From: Tenebrio molitor
Lineage: Eukaryota; Arthropoda; Insecta; Coleoptera; Tenebrionidae
Assembly (NCBI RefSeq): GCF_963966145.1
Contig: NC_091046.1
Span: 8,618,001 to 8,682,000 of the forward strand
Length of the DNA: 64,000 bases
Reading direction: 5' to 3'
Both the position numbers and the translations under genes were made by a program. Positions 21,726 through 34,970 of the stretch are shown here, piece after piece; the stretch's first letter is position 1, and each line of letters starts with the position of its first letter. The notes below the pieces were generated by a model. That model saw nothing but the letters and a program-made list of their open reading frames with translations, did not search any database and was not told where the DNA came from.

Positions 21726-24700
21726 AGCGTATTAAACACGGCCCTCTCGATTTTTTTTATGTACGGTACTTCTACTGTTACCACTAAGTCCCATCGCAAG
21801 GTGGTGCTATGATTTGTTTACTAAAATTTAACTTAAAGAAAGTCTCTAACTATCAGTGAAAATCTCATCAGAATATGTTTATTTTTTAGCAAGCTATTTT
21901 TCTTAATACCTTGTCTCACTGCCAGACAATCTTTGACCTTTTATTGCTCTCACGGTAAAATAAATGTACCTACTTGTAAGGTCACCAATTTCATTGATGT
22001 ATAATTATTTCAAGAATGTCAGAAGTCAGTGTGAATAGTATGCGGATTCCTTTTATGTTATTTAAAGTGTTGCTCGTCGTCTGTTTTAAAATGAGAAATA
22101 AGTTTTAGTTGCTTTTGTTCATTGTATTTTATTTATATTGAATTATAAGATTTGTTTTAATTTATCATAAAAGCTGAAAACAATTTTAAATACTTAAAGT
22201 ATCGGTTGCTTGGAAAGTTTGTGGGGTTTTTTCACTGGATGAATCTTGGAGGCGGAGAAACATCTAATGTGGCGTAAAACTTTGTCTTTTGTAAAAATTA
22301 TCAAGTTCAAATAAATATTATCACTTATAAACTTAAATTGAACAACCAACATTTATGACGTTTACTCTTACTCTTTATTGTTCTTTCGTTCTTTATTCCT
22401 TTTTTGTGAGATGTTTCTTATAATATGGTTATATATTTTTCATTTCACTGTTTTTCCTTTTTTATCTGACCGCTCTCTATTCTGTATCCACTGTTTTGTC
22501 GTCATTTGGTTCGTTTTCAATATTCCTTCTTGTTATTTATACCCTTTACAGTCTCTGGAGAAAAAACATATGACATAGTAATCAAAAATAGAAAAATAAT
22601 AATGAAAGGAAATAAAAATAAGATGTTGAATAGAGTTTATAGGCTCTTGATAAAAAAAATTATGAAGAGAAAGGAAATGTCCCTTGGAAAGGTAAAAGTA
22701 TTTTAGAACTCGGACAATTAATACAGTTAAGATTAACAAAGGAATTTAAAACGACAAAGGAAAAATTGATAAATACATAATGATAAAATGTAATGAAACA
22801 AATTTCGTTTTTTAATCAAAATCTTCTTCAGATACGATAAATGATGAACCACCCTCCTTAAATCTATTCTTTTTTATTCAAAAAAAAGAACAGTTATTCA
22901 AATTGTTGTGTTCATAATATAAGCTCGAATTAAACTTGTCCAAATTACGCTGAGTAATGTCTAACAGCTTCAGAAATTCTTAACTTCATGATTTGGACTG
23001 TCTTTCATTTCAAAAAAATGAAACAGTATCTCCTTTCTTAAATTACTTACACCGTAATAGTTATTTTCTTTGCAAAATCGGGGATGGTTAAATATTTATG
23101 CTGTAATTTCTTATTTATCAGAAAGATATGTGCCTGTAAAGCGAAAAATAGATCATCCAGGTTCCAGGACGAAGAAATATCTAGTTTCAATTCGAAAGTT
23201 TTCCTGTCATTAGTAGCTATTATATGAATATTTGAATTGTTTAAAGCTTTTAAATACCAAATAACCAAATGAAAACAAGATTTATTTCAATTTAACACAA
23301 AAGTAACAATAATAATGTCAACGTAAGTGTATGGTACTACCTTCAGTTTTGAAAAATAGTTTATGTCGTTTCCTCACAAAACAAGGAATAAAGGGAGTTG
23401 GTACATTGATATTTAGTGATCATTTCATGTTCCAAAATCTATTATATTTCCCAAGATTAATGGTTATGACACCCACCCTTAATATAGGCAAATACACAAG
23501 TAAATAAACTTGAAAGCCATCCTCAACACCGTGCTGAAGAACTTGGAAGTAAAGACTCATTCACCAAAAGTCGTTCAATTTCAGGTCAAATCTGACTGTT
23601 GACTCTCCACAAAGACGCCCCCATTCTTCCTTCCACCTCAGATAATTCATTTCCAACGGCCACGTCCACAAAATCCGGAAACTTCTTAGTACCTGACCTC
23701 TGGTCCATTTCTTCAACGAGTGCGTCTCTATTTGGGTGAAGAATGAGCGTAGAAATTGTGTGAACGTAATTCAATCACACTCACCAACGTGTTACCCTAA
23801 TAAATCATGTTCTGAATGCGTGTTTTGGTTGCGGGTGGTCAGAAAGTGTCAGCCATAGGCGTGCTGACTTCATTACGGTAAACTGCCTTCGCACCTGGAC
23901 CATACATCACAACCCGGAGCTCTTCCGGCCGGTCGAAACTCATTCGAATCCGGACAGCTGTGATAATATGCTTAGTTTGGCCACACGGCGGGAGGGCGCT
24001 GTATTAATCACCGACCGATGTATTTTCATTGAGGAATTTGTTATTTATGGCAGCCCCATTCTAAGGATTATGTACGCGTAACCACGAATAAATATCCTGG
24101 CAGTGTGCATTTTTATTGAGCGGGGACGGTGACATAATCTCAATAGTGACGTCGTTTTCAGAGCGTCAGTCTTGGATCTGTTCTTCTGCAGCCACTTTTA
24201 CAAATTGTGCATTGTAAATAATAGAACAAAAAAAATCCAAACGGGAAAAATACCCTATCCTAGACTAGACTAGTCCTTAATATTCAATAAAAGATAAGAA
24301 TAAAGCCAATAAGAGATGAGTTAAACACTAACAATTTCCAACAACAATCTTCTCCTTACTTTACTTTTGCTTCTTCTCCTTTCGCCAAATGCCAGTGTTA
24401 TCTAATGTTACTTTACTTCTGAAGCTGCAGACATTGTTCTGAAAAGTTTCGTGTGTCGATGAATAAGACACGACATTTTTATTAAGCCTACCGTGGAGCT
24501 CATTGATATTCCAGGCCCCGGTCGCGGTCAGAATCTCTAGGAGTCCCGCCAGAGACACGCGTGTCTTGATCCCGGCGCCCAGCTGCCCCCTGCGAGGAGT
24601 TCAGCTCGCCTTACGAAGACTCCGCGGGATGTTTGTTTAGCACCGCCCCCTGGGGTCATTCTGAAGTCATTTGTTTACCTGCCCTGTCGTACATTCCGAT

Positions 24701-25817
24701 ACTATAAATAATAAACGTATTGATACTCTGTTCGTGCTTGAAATTCCTCTCAGTGCTACATGGTCATTTATTTGATTTGTATTCTTGTTCAAGAGACCAT
24801 TGTGTCTCTAGATACATAGCAATAATGTTATATTATGGGGTATTATTGAATTGAACCAGGTACTCTCTTAAATTAAAAATATTATTGCTCTTATTTATTG
24901 CCGCTTGTTCGACGGTTATAAATTCAGACATCTTTATCCAGCATGACAGGTTTATATTTTAACATGATAATAATTAATTTCAAGGGAGAAATGGACGTCG
25001 TTCCAGGTTAATAAAAGAGTTATTAAATTTTACCTGTCCGTATCCACGCCGACTCTCTATGCTGTTGCTAACATTAAAGTGAGTACTGGATAACTTGAAG
25101 GATTCTTAATTGACGCTATTAGAGATGCTTCACATTTACAGCTAAACCATTTTCACGCTTTCACTTTTCAGTTATGGACGATCGTGATTTGACGGGATTC
25201 GTTTCCCTCATTTTTGACATTATCCATTAACCACTAATGTAACAGTAGCACTAGCAAATCAGAGAAAGGCAAGTAATAAAAAATTCAAGCCTAAATTTTA
25301 CTTAATATTATTATTTATCTTTAGAGAACAATATAAATTCACAGATAAATATTAATATTTAACGGTTTCATTAAAATAAGGAACAAAACTAAATTATTAC
25401 TGACAAATTTTTCTTGTCCATTTGAAAAATATTTGTTTGAAGGAAAGACTACCTAAATAAAATATTAACTGAATGCCGAATAAATTTAAATATAACTTCT
25501 GATCCAGGTTTCAAATTTACTAGTGTTTAAGAATTGAATATAAAACTATTATTATTCAGTTATTCTGATTTTTGATAAATATTGTATAGACGTTTCCGGA
25601 CCAATTCGAGAAACAAAAATTATATCACTCAAAAATAAAACAGGGATCTGAAATATTTAATAGGCTGATACCTTTAAAAAATCAACAAATGGCGTATATT
25701 TAATGATTATGACTCGATTAGTCTATTACAAAGAACAACACAACCTTAATAGTTGTAATTTTAAAAAATGGTCTAATGAAAGTACCAAATATAAAGGAAA
25801 AAAATATTAGATACCTA
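21726..25817. other. No gene recognised; less AT-rich patches
   Basis: Long AT-rich stretch with no transposon that I can delimit. Patches at about 23580-24180 and 24500-24680 are noticeably less AT-rich and look non-repetitive within this window. They could hold regulatory sequence or short exons of a host gene, but no reading frame is convincing. Confidence 0.35.
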
Positions 25818-25839
25818 TTTTTTTTTTTTTTTTTTTTTT
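25818..25839 (-). repeat. Poly(T) run, possible retroposon tail in reverse
   Basis: A run of about 21 T bases. Read on the minus strand it is a poly(A) that could end a LINE or SINE insertion lying to its right (25840 onward). I see no recognisable element body or target duplication, so slippage is an equally good explanation. Confidence 0.35.
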
Positions 25840-26639
25840 AACCGTCATAGACAATATTTTTTCTTATTGTTCCTGATGATTTTGGAAAACTCTCTTGTAT
25901 TTGTTGGGTTTTCTCCATAGGTATATGGTACGAATAAAAAATTATATTTTTTCCGTCCCCAGCTAATGTGTTACTACAGTTGTTTTTTTTTAATGACTGA
26001 ATAAGATGGACATAAAAGAGATATGATAAGTACGCAAAATATACCTACAAGAAACGAAAAACGCTTGATTGAAAAATAAATGATGATAAAAAAATGGAAA
26101 GTAAGAAAGACAGGATGATTTGAAAAAAAAATAATGACGAAAGAAGGAAAAATAAACAGAACAAATTTATATGACTATTCAATTTGATATACTCCGTCCA
26201 GTGAAAGATTGGGAGATTTTAAATAGTATTAAATTAACCCAACACTACAAAATGCACTAGAATACATTAATTATAGCATAATTTCAGGGCAAAAAATGCT
26301 ACTGCTTGAAGGTAAATAAATAAATAATTTACGCTGGGTAGTACCTACTCCCTCTGCGATAGCATTTAGTGATTTTTATGTCAACCAATCTCTTGCTGGA
26401 GCAAATATAGCTACTGTTAAACCAGAATAGTTTAGTGAAAGAGAGAAAAGAAAGTAAATATGGTTAAAAAGAAAGTATGTATGTATGTACTTGGAAAGAA
26501 AAAATAATGACGTAAAATGGAATAAAAGTAAAAATATTTAACAGACAAGATGGAACGGCGTAGCTACTTAGTACTATAGTAATAAATCTTGAAATGAATC
26601 TAGTAGGATCTATATACATATTACCCCTGCTGCGGATGT

Positions 26640-27621
26640 CTTGGTAATTGTGGCAAAGAATGAAAGAAGAAGAAAAAGCTGGAAGTGAATGTTAAGAGAA
26701 AGAGAACGAAGAGAAGAGAATGAATAGAACTGGGAAGGAAGGAAAATAAAACAAGTAAACAAGTTCAAATACTTGGGTTACACTTTACAAATTGAATCAA
26801 AGGGTCACGGATAAGGCACATATCAAAGAGATAGTGAAGAAAGCAAACAAGGTAGTGGGATGTGTTTGGGGAATAGTAGAGACAAAGTGGGGAGGTGATT
26901 TCAGGAGGAGAACGAAGAAATTTGAGAGGATGATAGTGAGTATATTGATGTACGGGGCAGAGATGTGTGGGTGGACGGAACAAGAAGAGGTAGAGAAAGT
27001 ACAAGAAAAATATTTGAAAGGGGTGCTAGGAGTGGATAGAGAAACGTCACGGTACATACAGGGAGAACAGTGTAAGAGGAATAGGCTAAGAGTGAAAGCG
27101 GGAAAAACAGAGGCAAAAATTGAAGACAAAATGGGTGGAAGGGAAGAGTGCAGGATACTAACGGAATGCTGGAGAGAAAAGAAAAAAAACACGGAGAAGG
27201 AGAGAGAGAAATACTCAGAGAAACGGATATGGCAGTGAAGAAGTGGAAAGATTAAGAGCAAAAGGAAGATGGATGAATGTAGAGTTAGTTGAATGAAGGG
27301 GACAAAGACACAAACAAGCAAGAAAGAAGGGAACAATCAAAGAATCCATATACAACAGGAAGGAACGCGAAGAGAGAAAACAGGTATTGGAGGGAAGGAG
27401 AGGAAAGAGGGAGAGAAAGGAACGAGGAGAAATACTGAATGAAGACGGAAAGAAGATAAGTGGATGAAAGAGATATGCAAGAGGAGGCAAAGGATAAAAA
27501 AGGAAAGGGGTGGGGAAAACAAATGTTAATTTATTTTTGGAATTCTTATTTTTATGTTTGTAATTACTAATCAGCAGTTCGAAAGCCCGGAGAACAAATA
27601 AAGCATTTATATTTATTATTA
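26640..27621 (+). mobile_element. Non-LTR retrotransposon, 5'-truncated 3' end
   Basis: The plus strand encodes the C-terminal part of a LINE reverse transcriptase protein and then a short 3' untranslated region ending in aataaagcatttatatttat, which also carries a polyadenylation signal. The body is purine-rich on this strand, which creates long spurious frames on the other strand. Only the last kilobase is present, as expected when target-primed reverse transcription stops early. The 5' end is indistinct (near 26640-26730) and no target duplication was found. Confidence 0.8.
26731..27531 (+). pseudogene. LINE reverse transcriptase C-terminal region (degraded)
   Basis: WEGRKIKQVNKFKYLGYTLQ (from 26731) is the post-palm KYLGY motif of non-LTR reverse transcriptases. 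It is followed in a shifted frame by KANKVVGCVWGIVE, GAEMCGWTEQEEVEKVQEKY, KGVLGVDRETSRYI and CKRNRLRVKAGKTEAKIEDK. This block order is characteristic of a LINE family common in insect genomes. An intact frame covers 26792-27238. The rest, including SEEVERLRAKGRWMNVEL, lies in other frames. The protein would copy the element RNA at the target, but only the tail is here and it is frame-broken. Confidence 0.8.
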
Positions 27622-27797
27622 ACTGTTCGTCTGTTTGGTCTTCCTTTACAGATATTTTTTTTGAACTCTTCTGTTTTCTTTAAATAATTTGTCAATTTTC
27701 TTGATAAACGTCGTCATAAAACTGATCGGCAGCAAAAGGTTCCAAAAACTCTCCATAACAGACAACAAAATCGATTTTAAGAAAACTTTGGTCCATA
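27622..27797 (-). pseudogene. Transposase helix-turn-helix relic
   Basis: Minus-strand reading gives FYDDVYQEN and then KGRPNRRTV. These align with ENDDVYQVLR and RGRPNKRM in the relic at 16080-16625, so both descend from related transposase N-termini. It abuts the LINE 3' end directly, so the LINE may have inserted into it. Too short to name a family. Confidence 0.45.
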
Positions 27798-28395
27798 GTT
27801 GACTTTGATTATTTTTTTCCCATTATCGTTTAAAAAATGCTGAACAGTAAAATCAGATCAGTTTAGATTGTTTAGGAAGAATGCGATAGGTAGACCAGAA
27901 AAAGATACGGTTGAAGTATGTACAAAATTCAATACAAATTTGAAGAAGAGGTTGATAAATAATTAATTAATTAATTGATAAAATAATAGGAAAGTGTACA
28001 AGGAAGAAACATATAAAATTAAAAACAAAAATAAACATTTTCTTTCCTTTCTTATTTTTAATTTGAAATTAACTTACCGCTGTGCTAGAACAATACTGAC
28101 ACAACTTAAAAAACCTCGATTTGGGTTTATCTCATATTCTAAATGTTAACTTGCTAAACTCCGTACGGTGATAGATTGTACGTTTTTAAATTCTAGTTCC
28201 GAAACATAAAGCAGTGAAAAATACTAAACTCTCCATCTCAATTGTTTCACGTTATGTAGAAAACCGTTGTATCCCTGCAGATTAATTCCCGCCACACTAT
28301 TCTCTGGGTCTGTCTTCTGTCAAAAAATGTACAATTTATCAGAGTACGGAGTATATGTTTGCTGCTGAAATAGTGTAAATTCAAATATAAGTACA
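27798..28395. other. No gene recognised
   Basis: AT-rich spacer with a short attaatta tandem tract near 27962. No coding signal. Confidence 0.4.
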
Positions 28396-28403
28396 TTTAT
28401 AAG

Positions 28404-29669
28404 TAAAGCTCGGATTATATGCACTAAAAAATGAAGTAAATATGCGCATATATATGCACGCTTTTTAGCTAAAAATGCACTGAAATATGCAAAAAATGTG
28501 CATAAATATGCTATAATATGCTCTATCACTTTTATAAAAAAAGGCAAATTTCACAGAATTAATCTATTTATTCAAAATTTATTAATATACAGTGAGCGGC
28601 AAAAGTATGGAATAAATTCATTAAAAATTAAACAATTTTTTTTTCAAAAAATCTTTGAACGAGTCAATTTTAGTTTATAAAAATACTTATTTCAAAACCA
28701 AATAAAATTCCAAGCAGTCATTTATTTTCGAGTGATGATGTCATCGATGTTTTTTTAAATGGTAACCCCCTATTTTTTTTCTGATAGCCCTTTTAATTGT
28801 CTAAATGACAGTAAAAAAAATTTGTTATCTTACATAAGGAAAGTTTTGAGAAAAAAAAAATAAAATTGGAAAAAATAAATTTTATAACGAACAAAAAAAA
28901 GTCAAAAACTGTATTACTAAGTACTTAAAATTAAGGAATTAAATGTTCGAATTGCCATCCCCCAGCTTGTTGACAATAAACAAGTCAATGAAGAAATTCC
29001 TCCTGTTTTAGTTTTATCTAGTTTTATCCCCTCACTCAATCAAAAAGAAAATTTCTATACGTTGTGTTTCTGTTAAATGAGCCATTTTCGAAAATGTTTT
29101 GTAAAACAAATAACACGATTGAAACTGGCAGTACTATTTGATTGTTTGATTTATCTAGGTACTTGATTTTTTGACTTGTTTTTGTTCGTTATAAAATTTA
29201 TTTTTTTTCTCAAAAATTTCGTTATGTACGGTAACAAAATTTTATACTGTCCTTTAGACAATTAAAAGGGCTATCGGAATCAAGAAAAAAAATAGGGGTT
29301 TCTATTTAAAGAAAATACCGATGACGTCATCACTCCAAAACAAATGACTGCTTGGAATTTTGTTTGGTATTAAAATATGTAAGTATTTTTATAAACGAAA
29401 ATTGACCCGTCTAAAGATTTAAAAATAATGTTCAAATTTTAATGAATTTATTCCATACTTTTGACAAAAAAAATCTGGAAAATTGGAGAAATATGCACTG
29501 ATATGCATTTTTTCCTAAAATATGCTGAAGGTGCTTAAAATATGCAAAATATGCATTTTCAAAATGACGTAATTTCATTCAAAATTTGTTAATACGCCCA
29601 GAAAATCCAAAATTTTGTCTATATACGTCATAGAAACACATATGCAATTTGCATAGAATCCGAGCTTTA
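28404..29669. mobile_element. hAT-type MITE, interrupted by a nested element
   Basis: Inverted ends taaagctcggattatatgca (28404) and tgcatagaatccgagcttta (ending 29669), flanked by exact 8-bp duplications tttataag (28396-28403 and 29670-29677). An 8-bp target duplication is the hAT hallmark. The sub-terminal parts on both sides are packed with TATGC/GCATA motifs, which in hAT elements serve as transposase binding sites. The middle (28590-about 29464) is a separate inserted element; without it the MITE would be about 390 bp. No hAT transposase is encoded. A lone related end lies at 52986-53070. Confidence 0.9.
28590..29464 (-). mobile_element. Mariner-like miniature element, copy 1 (nested)
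   Basis: It starts cagtgagcggcaaaagtatg after a TA and matches the complete copy at 51258-52141 along its length. The right tip (gccgctcactg) is lost: the similarity ends after ttccatacttttg. On the minus strand the centre reads MAHLTETQRIEIF, an N-terminal transposase helix-turn-helix start. After stops comes QAGGWQFEHLI, a transposase C-terminus. It is therefore an internally deleted derivative that inserted into the hAT MITE. Confidence 0.85.
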
Positions 29670-29677
29670 TTTATAAG

Positions 29678-32600
29678 TTTGAAAAAACATATCCTAGTGT
29701 TGTGTTTTTTCAAACGATAGAGATGAATTCTGAAGACATGAAGACATTTTAAAATATCCTTTGCACCAAAACGTGTACAAAAATGTTTTTTCACTACTAG
29801 TCTTAGAAGGCGTCATTATTGACTCTCGAACTGAACCCAGAAGTAGAATTTCTCTCCTCCTGGTTAATAAATTTTCATTATTAACCAGTCGTTAATAATG
29901 AACAGCCGTCACCTAGCAACGAAAGATTTTCGTTGATTTCATTGGTTAACGTAGACAGACGATTTTCAGTTTCCATAGCAACCGTTGAAAAATGAAAACT
30001 TGGATCGTCGTATCGGACAAAATAATTTAATTAATAATATTAATAATTATTATTAGAAAGGGCTTTAACGTATCTAGTAATGAAAAAAAATGTATATAAA
30101 CCACCGTGCAGAAGTCCCTTATAGCCTTCGCGCCTTGCATCTAGTCTTGGCGCTCTGGCTATAGTCATGAACTTCTCCACCTTGGTGTATAATATACTAT
30201 TAAATTGTGTCTTTTTTACGAGTTGTCCTACTATTGCGCTTGCAGTTTCTGGGAAAACAAAAATAGCATTTTTAAATTGCAACATTCTAGTTCTGTTTTC
30301 TAGTTTTTCATAACACTTTCTAAATTAGTATAGTACTTACTCGTATCACACCTATAATACATCTTTTTTTTTCAGAATTAATAAGATAACGTTATTTCTG
30401 TGATGTTGTCTTTCTTTTCTTCCATCCAACACAATAACCTGTTTCCAAAAAATTTAAAAAATCTCGTTTGAAATTTTTTGTATCTCATGATTTCTTCGAT
30501 TCTCATCGGAAATATCGTGATTTTGTTGGTAGTCTTGACAGGAATGTGAAACAGTGTCGGAGGCCACTACAAGTTCACAAGACCTTGTCTCTCTTGAGTT
30601 TCAAGAATAAATATCACGTACATTACTGTCTTCGGCGTGTAATTAATTTAGAACTGGATTTTCTTCCCCACTGTTCCCATAACTTGTCTTTATTCAATTT
30701 TTATGTACTATGCTAATCGCGTAAATCGTACGCCGCTGTAATACCAATTCAGAACTTGCTTGGTCCTTCCATTAGTCAGTTATCACGTGTGTCGAAAGCT
30801 GTTAGGTGTTCATTGTGTAGAAAACAAATTAAACGAATCCGAGATCTAAATCTGAGATTTCCCGCATGTAATTAATGTATCTGTGTATCTGCTGGACGAT
30901 TTATTTCTAGATAATAAATCAATCGTGCGGGCGAGTGTCTGTTGGAAAATCTCTGTTATTTAATAAGAAAATTGATGAGGTGCGTCAGGCAGAGTCGGTT
31001 AGAAATTTCCTTGACGGACGTTTCTTAAGGAAATAGGATCCAATATTGGAAGAGTGTGAAATATTCAAAGGAGCGGAAATGAGCGCTGGATATATATTGC
31101 AAATGGATTTCATCATCTGCAATCTACATTTCAACAAACCCCGCAATGTAAACATTGAAAAATACTCGAGGTGAATGTAATATTAGCGTCGGGTCGGAGG
31201 CGCTCACATTCCGCGGTTCCCGAAGTGATTTGGAGGATCCCGGCAATCTCCTGGACCAATTGGGTTCCTCATCTCGCGGGATTTGAGGTCGCGGGGCTCG
31301 AACCAATATCGCATTACACCGCTTTCGGCCTCTTACAAAAATATACGTTAAATTTTATGGGCGTTTGTGCGTAAGCACTCGGAATGAAGGAAATAAACGA
31401 CTGAGTAAAACGAAAATAAAAAAGTTCTATTGCAAATCCAGCGGGTCGCGTTCCTCCTTCCTCCGACATCTCATTTGACTGCATGAAGCCGTACTTGATA
31501 CTGGTGCGCGTATCATGAAATATTCATCAGCAACCTAACACTCTCAACTATATTAAAAATCCCAAATAAGTTGGCGGCTCCTGCGGTGATGAGCTGGTGC
31601 AGGGTCGGACCCCCGCCGGGGCCGCGTCGATTCACACCTCCGACACCGCTCGACCGAGGAGTTACGTCCTCGTCGCCGTTCACGACCAGCGTATCATTTA
31701 AATTTATAATTAACCAATTTTTCATTTACTCAAAGGTGCCCAACTAGCGTATTTACATAAATTTGCGACGGCTCTCTTCACCAAAAATGCGGCCGCACTG
31801 ATTTTTTCCCGAAGAGCTCGAGAAGCGGCCTTATCTTCTAATTAGCTGCCGATCGACGCTCTATCGATCTCTCCATCGACCGGGAGCTTAATTGATTGCC
31901 CCCGAGCTTAAAACCAACCACGTGGTCGACAAAGATTTATTACCATTTTTCTGTTTTTCTCTTCATGATAATTATTGCTACAGAGTTTTATTAAACTAAC
32001 CACAAAAATACTGCCGACATTAATTTTTTCTTCAAATTATATTTCACAAAATTGTTACAAGCTGTAGGATGTTTTTAGTTTATAAAAATATTAAATCTGA
32101 TTAATAGTCAACAAACAAAACATAAAAAAACTTGATGGTCATGATTATGACTAATTTTATAAAATATTAGTGCTAACCTTGTGACATAATATCTAATAAT
32201 GACATAATTTATGGAAGTAATAAACATTAAACAAAAATTTGTTTAAAATTTTTGTTTGCATAGCACCATAATTTAAAAACAGGAAAATTTTATTACCATG
32301 TCTGAACATATTCTATGATATATACAATTTATTATTTGTTTATTTTCTCCAAAATTGTTTTCAAACAACCGCAACCGAAGAGTAAATACGGTTTTTTTAT
32401 GCGTTTGTATGATTTTACGGAGGTTAAAATTTTTGACTTAAAGCTTGATTAAATTTTGACATTGTACGGTAAATCGATGTCGCCAAATGTACATTTAAAA
32501 AAAATAAATAACGAGCGTTTCGAAAGCCTTGTAAAAGAAGGAAAACTGTTTTTTTTTTATGGAACATGTCACTCATGTCAGTTATGTCCATATGTATGCC

Positions 32601-34448
32601 CATTTAAAATAGTGTGAATACACATACACACTGCTTAGATACCTAGTCTCTTTCCTCCAGCTTTTGCAACTCTTTTGGAAACATAAAAAAAAATGTTTAA
32701 TGATTTAGTATTCAGTACAGTATTATTTTATCATGTACTGTAAAGTTTTGGCGGCAGTTTTGGAACACGCTGTATGCAATTTATATTAATCTGAATAGGC
32801 AAAATTATCTCAAACAAAGTCTAAGAAAATTTCTTATTGACGCGATTTTTATTTGAAATTCAAGTCATGACTGACAATGACATTAGTTGTCTGGGAAATT
32901 TTAGAGTAGATACCGAATTATTGGTAAGATATTAAATACAAGTAAATATGTAGTTGTTTAGGCAAAAGTGGGATATAGACATTATTATCGAGGCGTGTGA
33001 AGTTTACACAATGAGGCCGTGGACCGAGTGTCAAAATAAAAGAAGAAACACCTTTTTTTTTAATTATATCAACGCTTTAGCAACTACACCAAGAGTAAAA
33101 TTTTTATTTTTGGTTTTTATGAAAGTTTACAAAGAGAGAAAGTGTCAGCAGATTCAGTTGTTATTTTAGTTATTTTCCATGAAACAACATGATTTAGATA
33201 TCAATTAGAATGTTTAATGTTCTGTAATTTTTTCCATTATTTACTTTACTGCACTGCGTGCGGTAAGATGAGTCATTACATGTCTGAAATGAGTGAGATA
33301 TGTACCTAGATATGTACATGATGTGTCGCACGGTTGTACATAAAATTAATTAATAAATCTACTCACGTTCACGTTCTTCACTCCAAACAGTAACAAATAA
33401 TACATAATTTATTAAAGAATTTATTAAGAAATTATTTAAAGAATATTTTGGTTCTAAAATTGGCAAAATATATGTACATATGAATTTATTCTTAGATCAT
33501 AAAAAATGCTGAAAATGCTTTCCACTAACTTTAAGATACGCACTTTATGGAATCGCTGTTTATTTAGAGTCTAGACTCTAGAGAGTAAAAATTCGGAATA
33601 CCATTGTCAGCTAGATCTATGGGATATAAATTGTTTATTTTCTCTAAAAATTATTTTTACTGTAAAGAATATCATATCTATAACAATTCGAACAGAGTTA
33701 TTAAAAATCTGTGTTTTTTTATGACATAACTTTTTGAAACTAGATTTCCAAACTACTCGTATGTACTATTGTTTGATAATGATAACCCAATTCAGCGAAT
33801 TACTTTCTCTTACCTTTTCATTTCTCCAATGTATTTCCAAATGAAAGATCTTATATCGTTCTTCTATGTAGTTCTATACTAGGTTTTCCTATATTTTTTA
33901 TGTAATCTATATCACTTTTTTCCATAACTTTCGTGTTTTATGCTCTTTATTTTCTAATACCCTTACATATTCTTTGATCTCTTTGTCTTTAGTTTTGCAT
34001 TTTTTACTTTGCTCTTGTTCTTGTACTTTTCTGTAGCCTTCTTTCTACCTAAGGTTTATAAAATAACTTTCAATCATCTTGTTCCTGTTATTTTCTTTTT
34101 TCTAATACCCTTCAATTATTACCTTAGTAGCAGTACATTTTTTGTATTTCCTTTTCGTTTATTGTAATTTCGCAATTCTCAGCAATAAAAGTTTTAATAC
34201 ATATTGCCTTTCATACTCTCTTTATATTCCCTTCATACAGTCTTTACTACTACTAAACTTCATTATTTTCTCCGAAAAAATCACCTTTAGAATTGAGCAT
34301 TCCAAATTCAGAATCTACTTCACATTCTTAACGACAATTGTTTATGCTTTTGACCAACTCATAAAATATCCAGAGCTTGACTGTACGTTCTACTACTAAG
34401 AAGATACTAACTACTTAAGTTAAGTAGTAGGTACTGCTGGATAAAGCC
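29678..34448. other. No gene recognised; two less AT-rich islands
   Basis: Unrecognised sequence. Islands at about 31160-31330 and 31560-31720 stand out by base composition (see the separate entry for the second). I see no transposon ends, and the open frames on AT-rich flanks are not credible. Confidence 0.35.
31513..31725 (-). CDS. Possible exon or chance ORF in a GC-richer island
   Basis: A 70-codon minus-strand frame whose central part (VVNGDEDVTPRSSGVGGV, GPGGGPTLHQLITAGAANLF) has a residue mix and third-base GC preference unlike the surrounding AT-rich sequence. It could be an exon of a host gene, but no consensus splice pair brackets it clearly and I know no matching family. A conserved non-coding element is equally possible. 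Confidence 0.2.
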   Translation of the reverse strand: MKNWLIINLNDTLVVNGDEDVTPRSSGVGGVNRRGPGGGPTLHQLITAGAANLFGIFNIVESVRLLMNIS

Positions 34449-34921
34449 TTGGATACGACTGATAATGAACCTAACGGAATTGAAAATGCAACCCACAATA
34501 CATTTCCAAAGTTAACGTGGATTTCTGTTTTTTGATTTAAAAAACATAAAACATAGTTAGCTGTGTAGTTTCGTAAATTTTGACATAAACGTCATTCGCT
34601 TGGTTAAGTGAAGTTGTGAAAACACGAAGAGTTTTTAGGCAAATGTTTATTATCTGCATAAACGCGCAACGACAGAAGCATTTTTATTACGTTCTCCATA
34701 AATCAGAACCATGTCTGTTTTCTGACTCTTCGAATACATTTCAATCGTCGTATTTTAACTTTTTTGGTAAATAAAATTATTGGAAGCAAAGCCATCATGC
34801 AGTCATAATTTCATTTTAAAGCAAGACGGTGTTTAAAATAGCCACGTTAACTTTGGGAATGTATTGTGGGTTGCATTTTCAATTCCGCCGGGCTCATTAT
34901 CACTCGTAACATAACCTGTAT
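34449..34921 (+). mobile_element. MITE family A, copy 2
   Basis: Same plan and orientation as the copy at 19692: the left arm includes aaaatgcaacccacaataca and aaagttaacgtgga, and the right arm includes gtattgtgggttgcattttc and gggctcattatcactcgt. The middle keeps gacataaacgtcattcgctt and ttggaagcaaagccatcatg. The left tip is diverged, so the boundary is approximate. Confidence 0.85.
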
Positions 34922-34970
34922 GTGAAAGTATTTGAAAAAAATGTATGTACATAGTTGCAAAACACTATGT

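Noticed and set aside
26476..26490. (atgt)n tract as a microsatellite
   Set aside because: Only about three units; too short to list as a feature.
26797..27336. 179-codon minus-strand frame and neighbouring minus-strand frames to 27522
   Set aside because: Antisense shadow of the purine-rich LINE coding strand. The translation is a low-complexity Ser/Leu/Phe/Pro mix with no domain.
31280..31320. tRNA-like T-arm on the minus strand (ggttcgagccccgc)
   Set aside because: No matching acceptor stem, D-arm or anticodon arm at the right distance.
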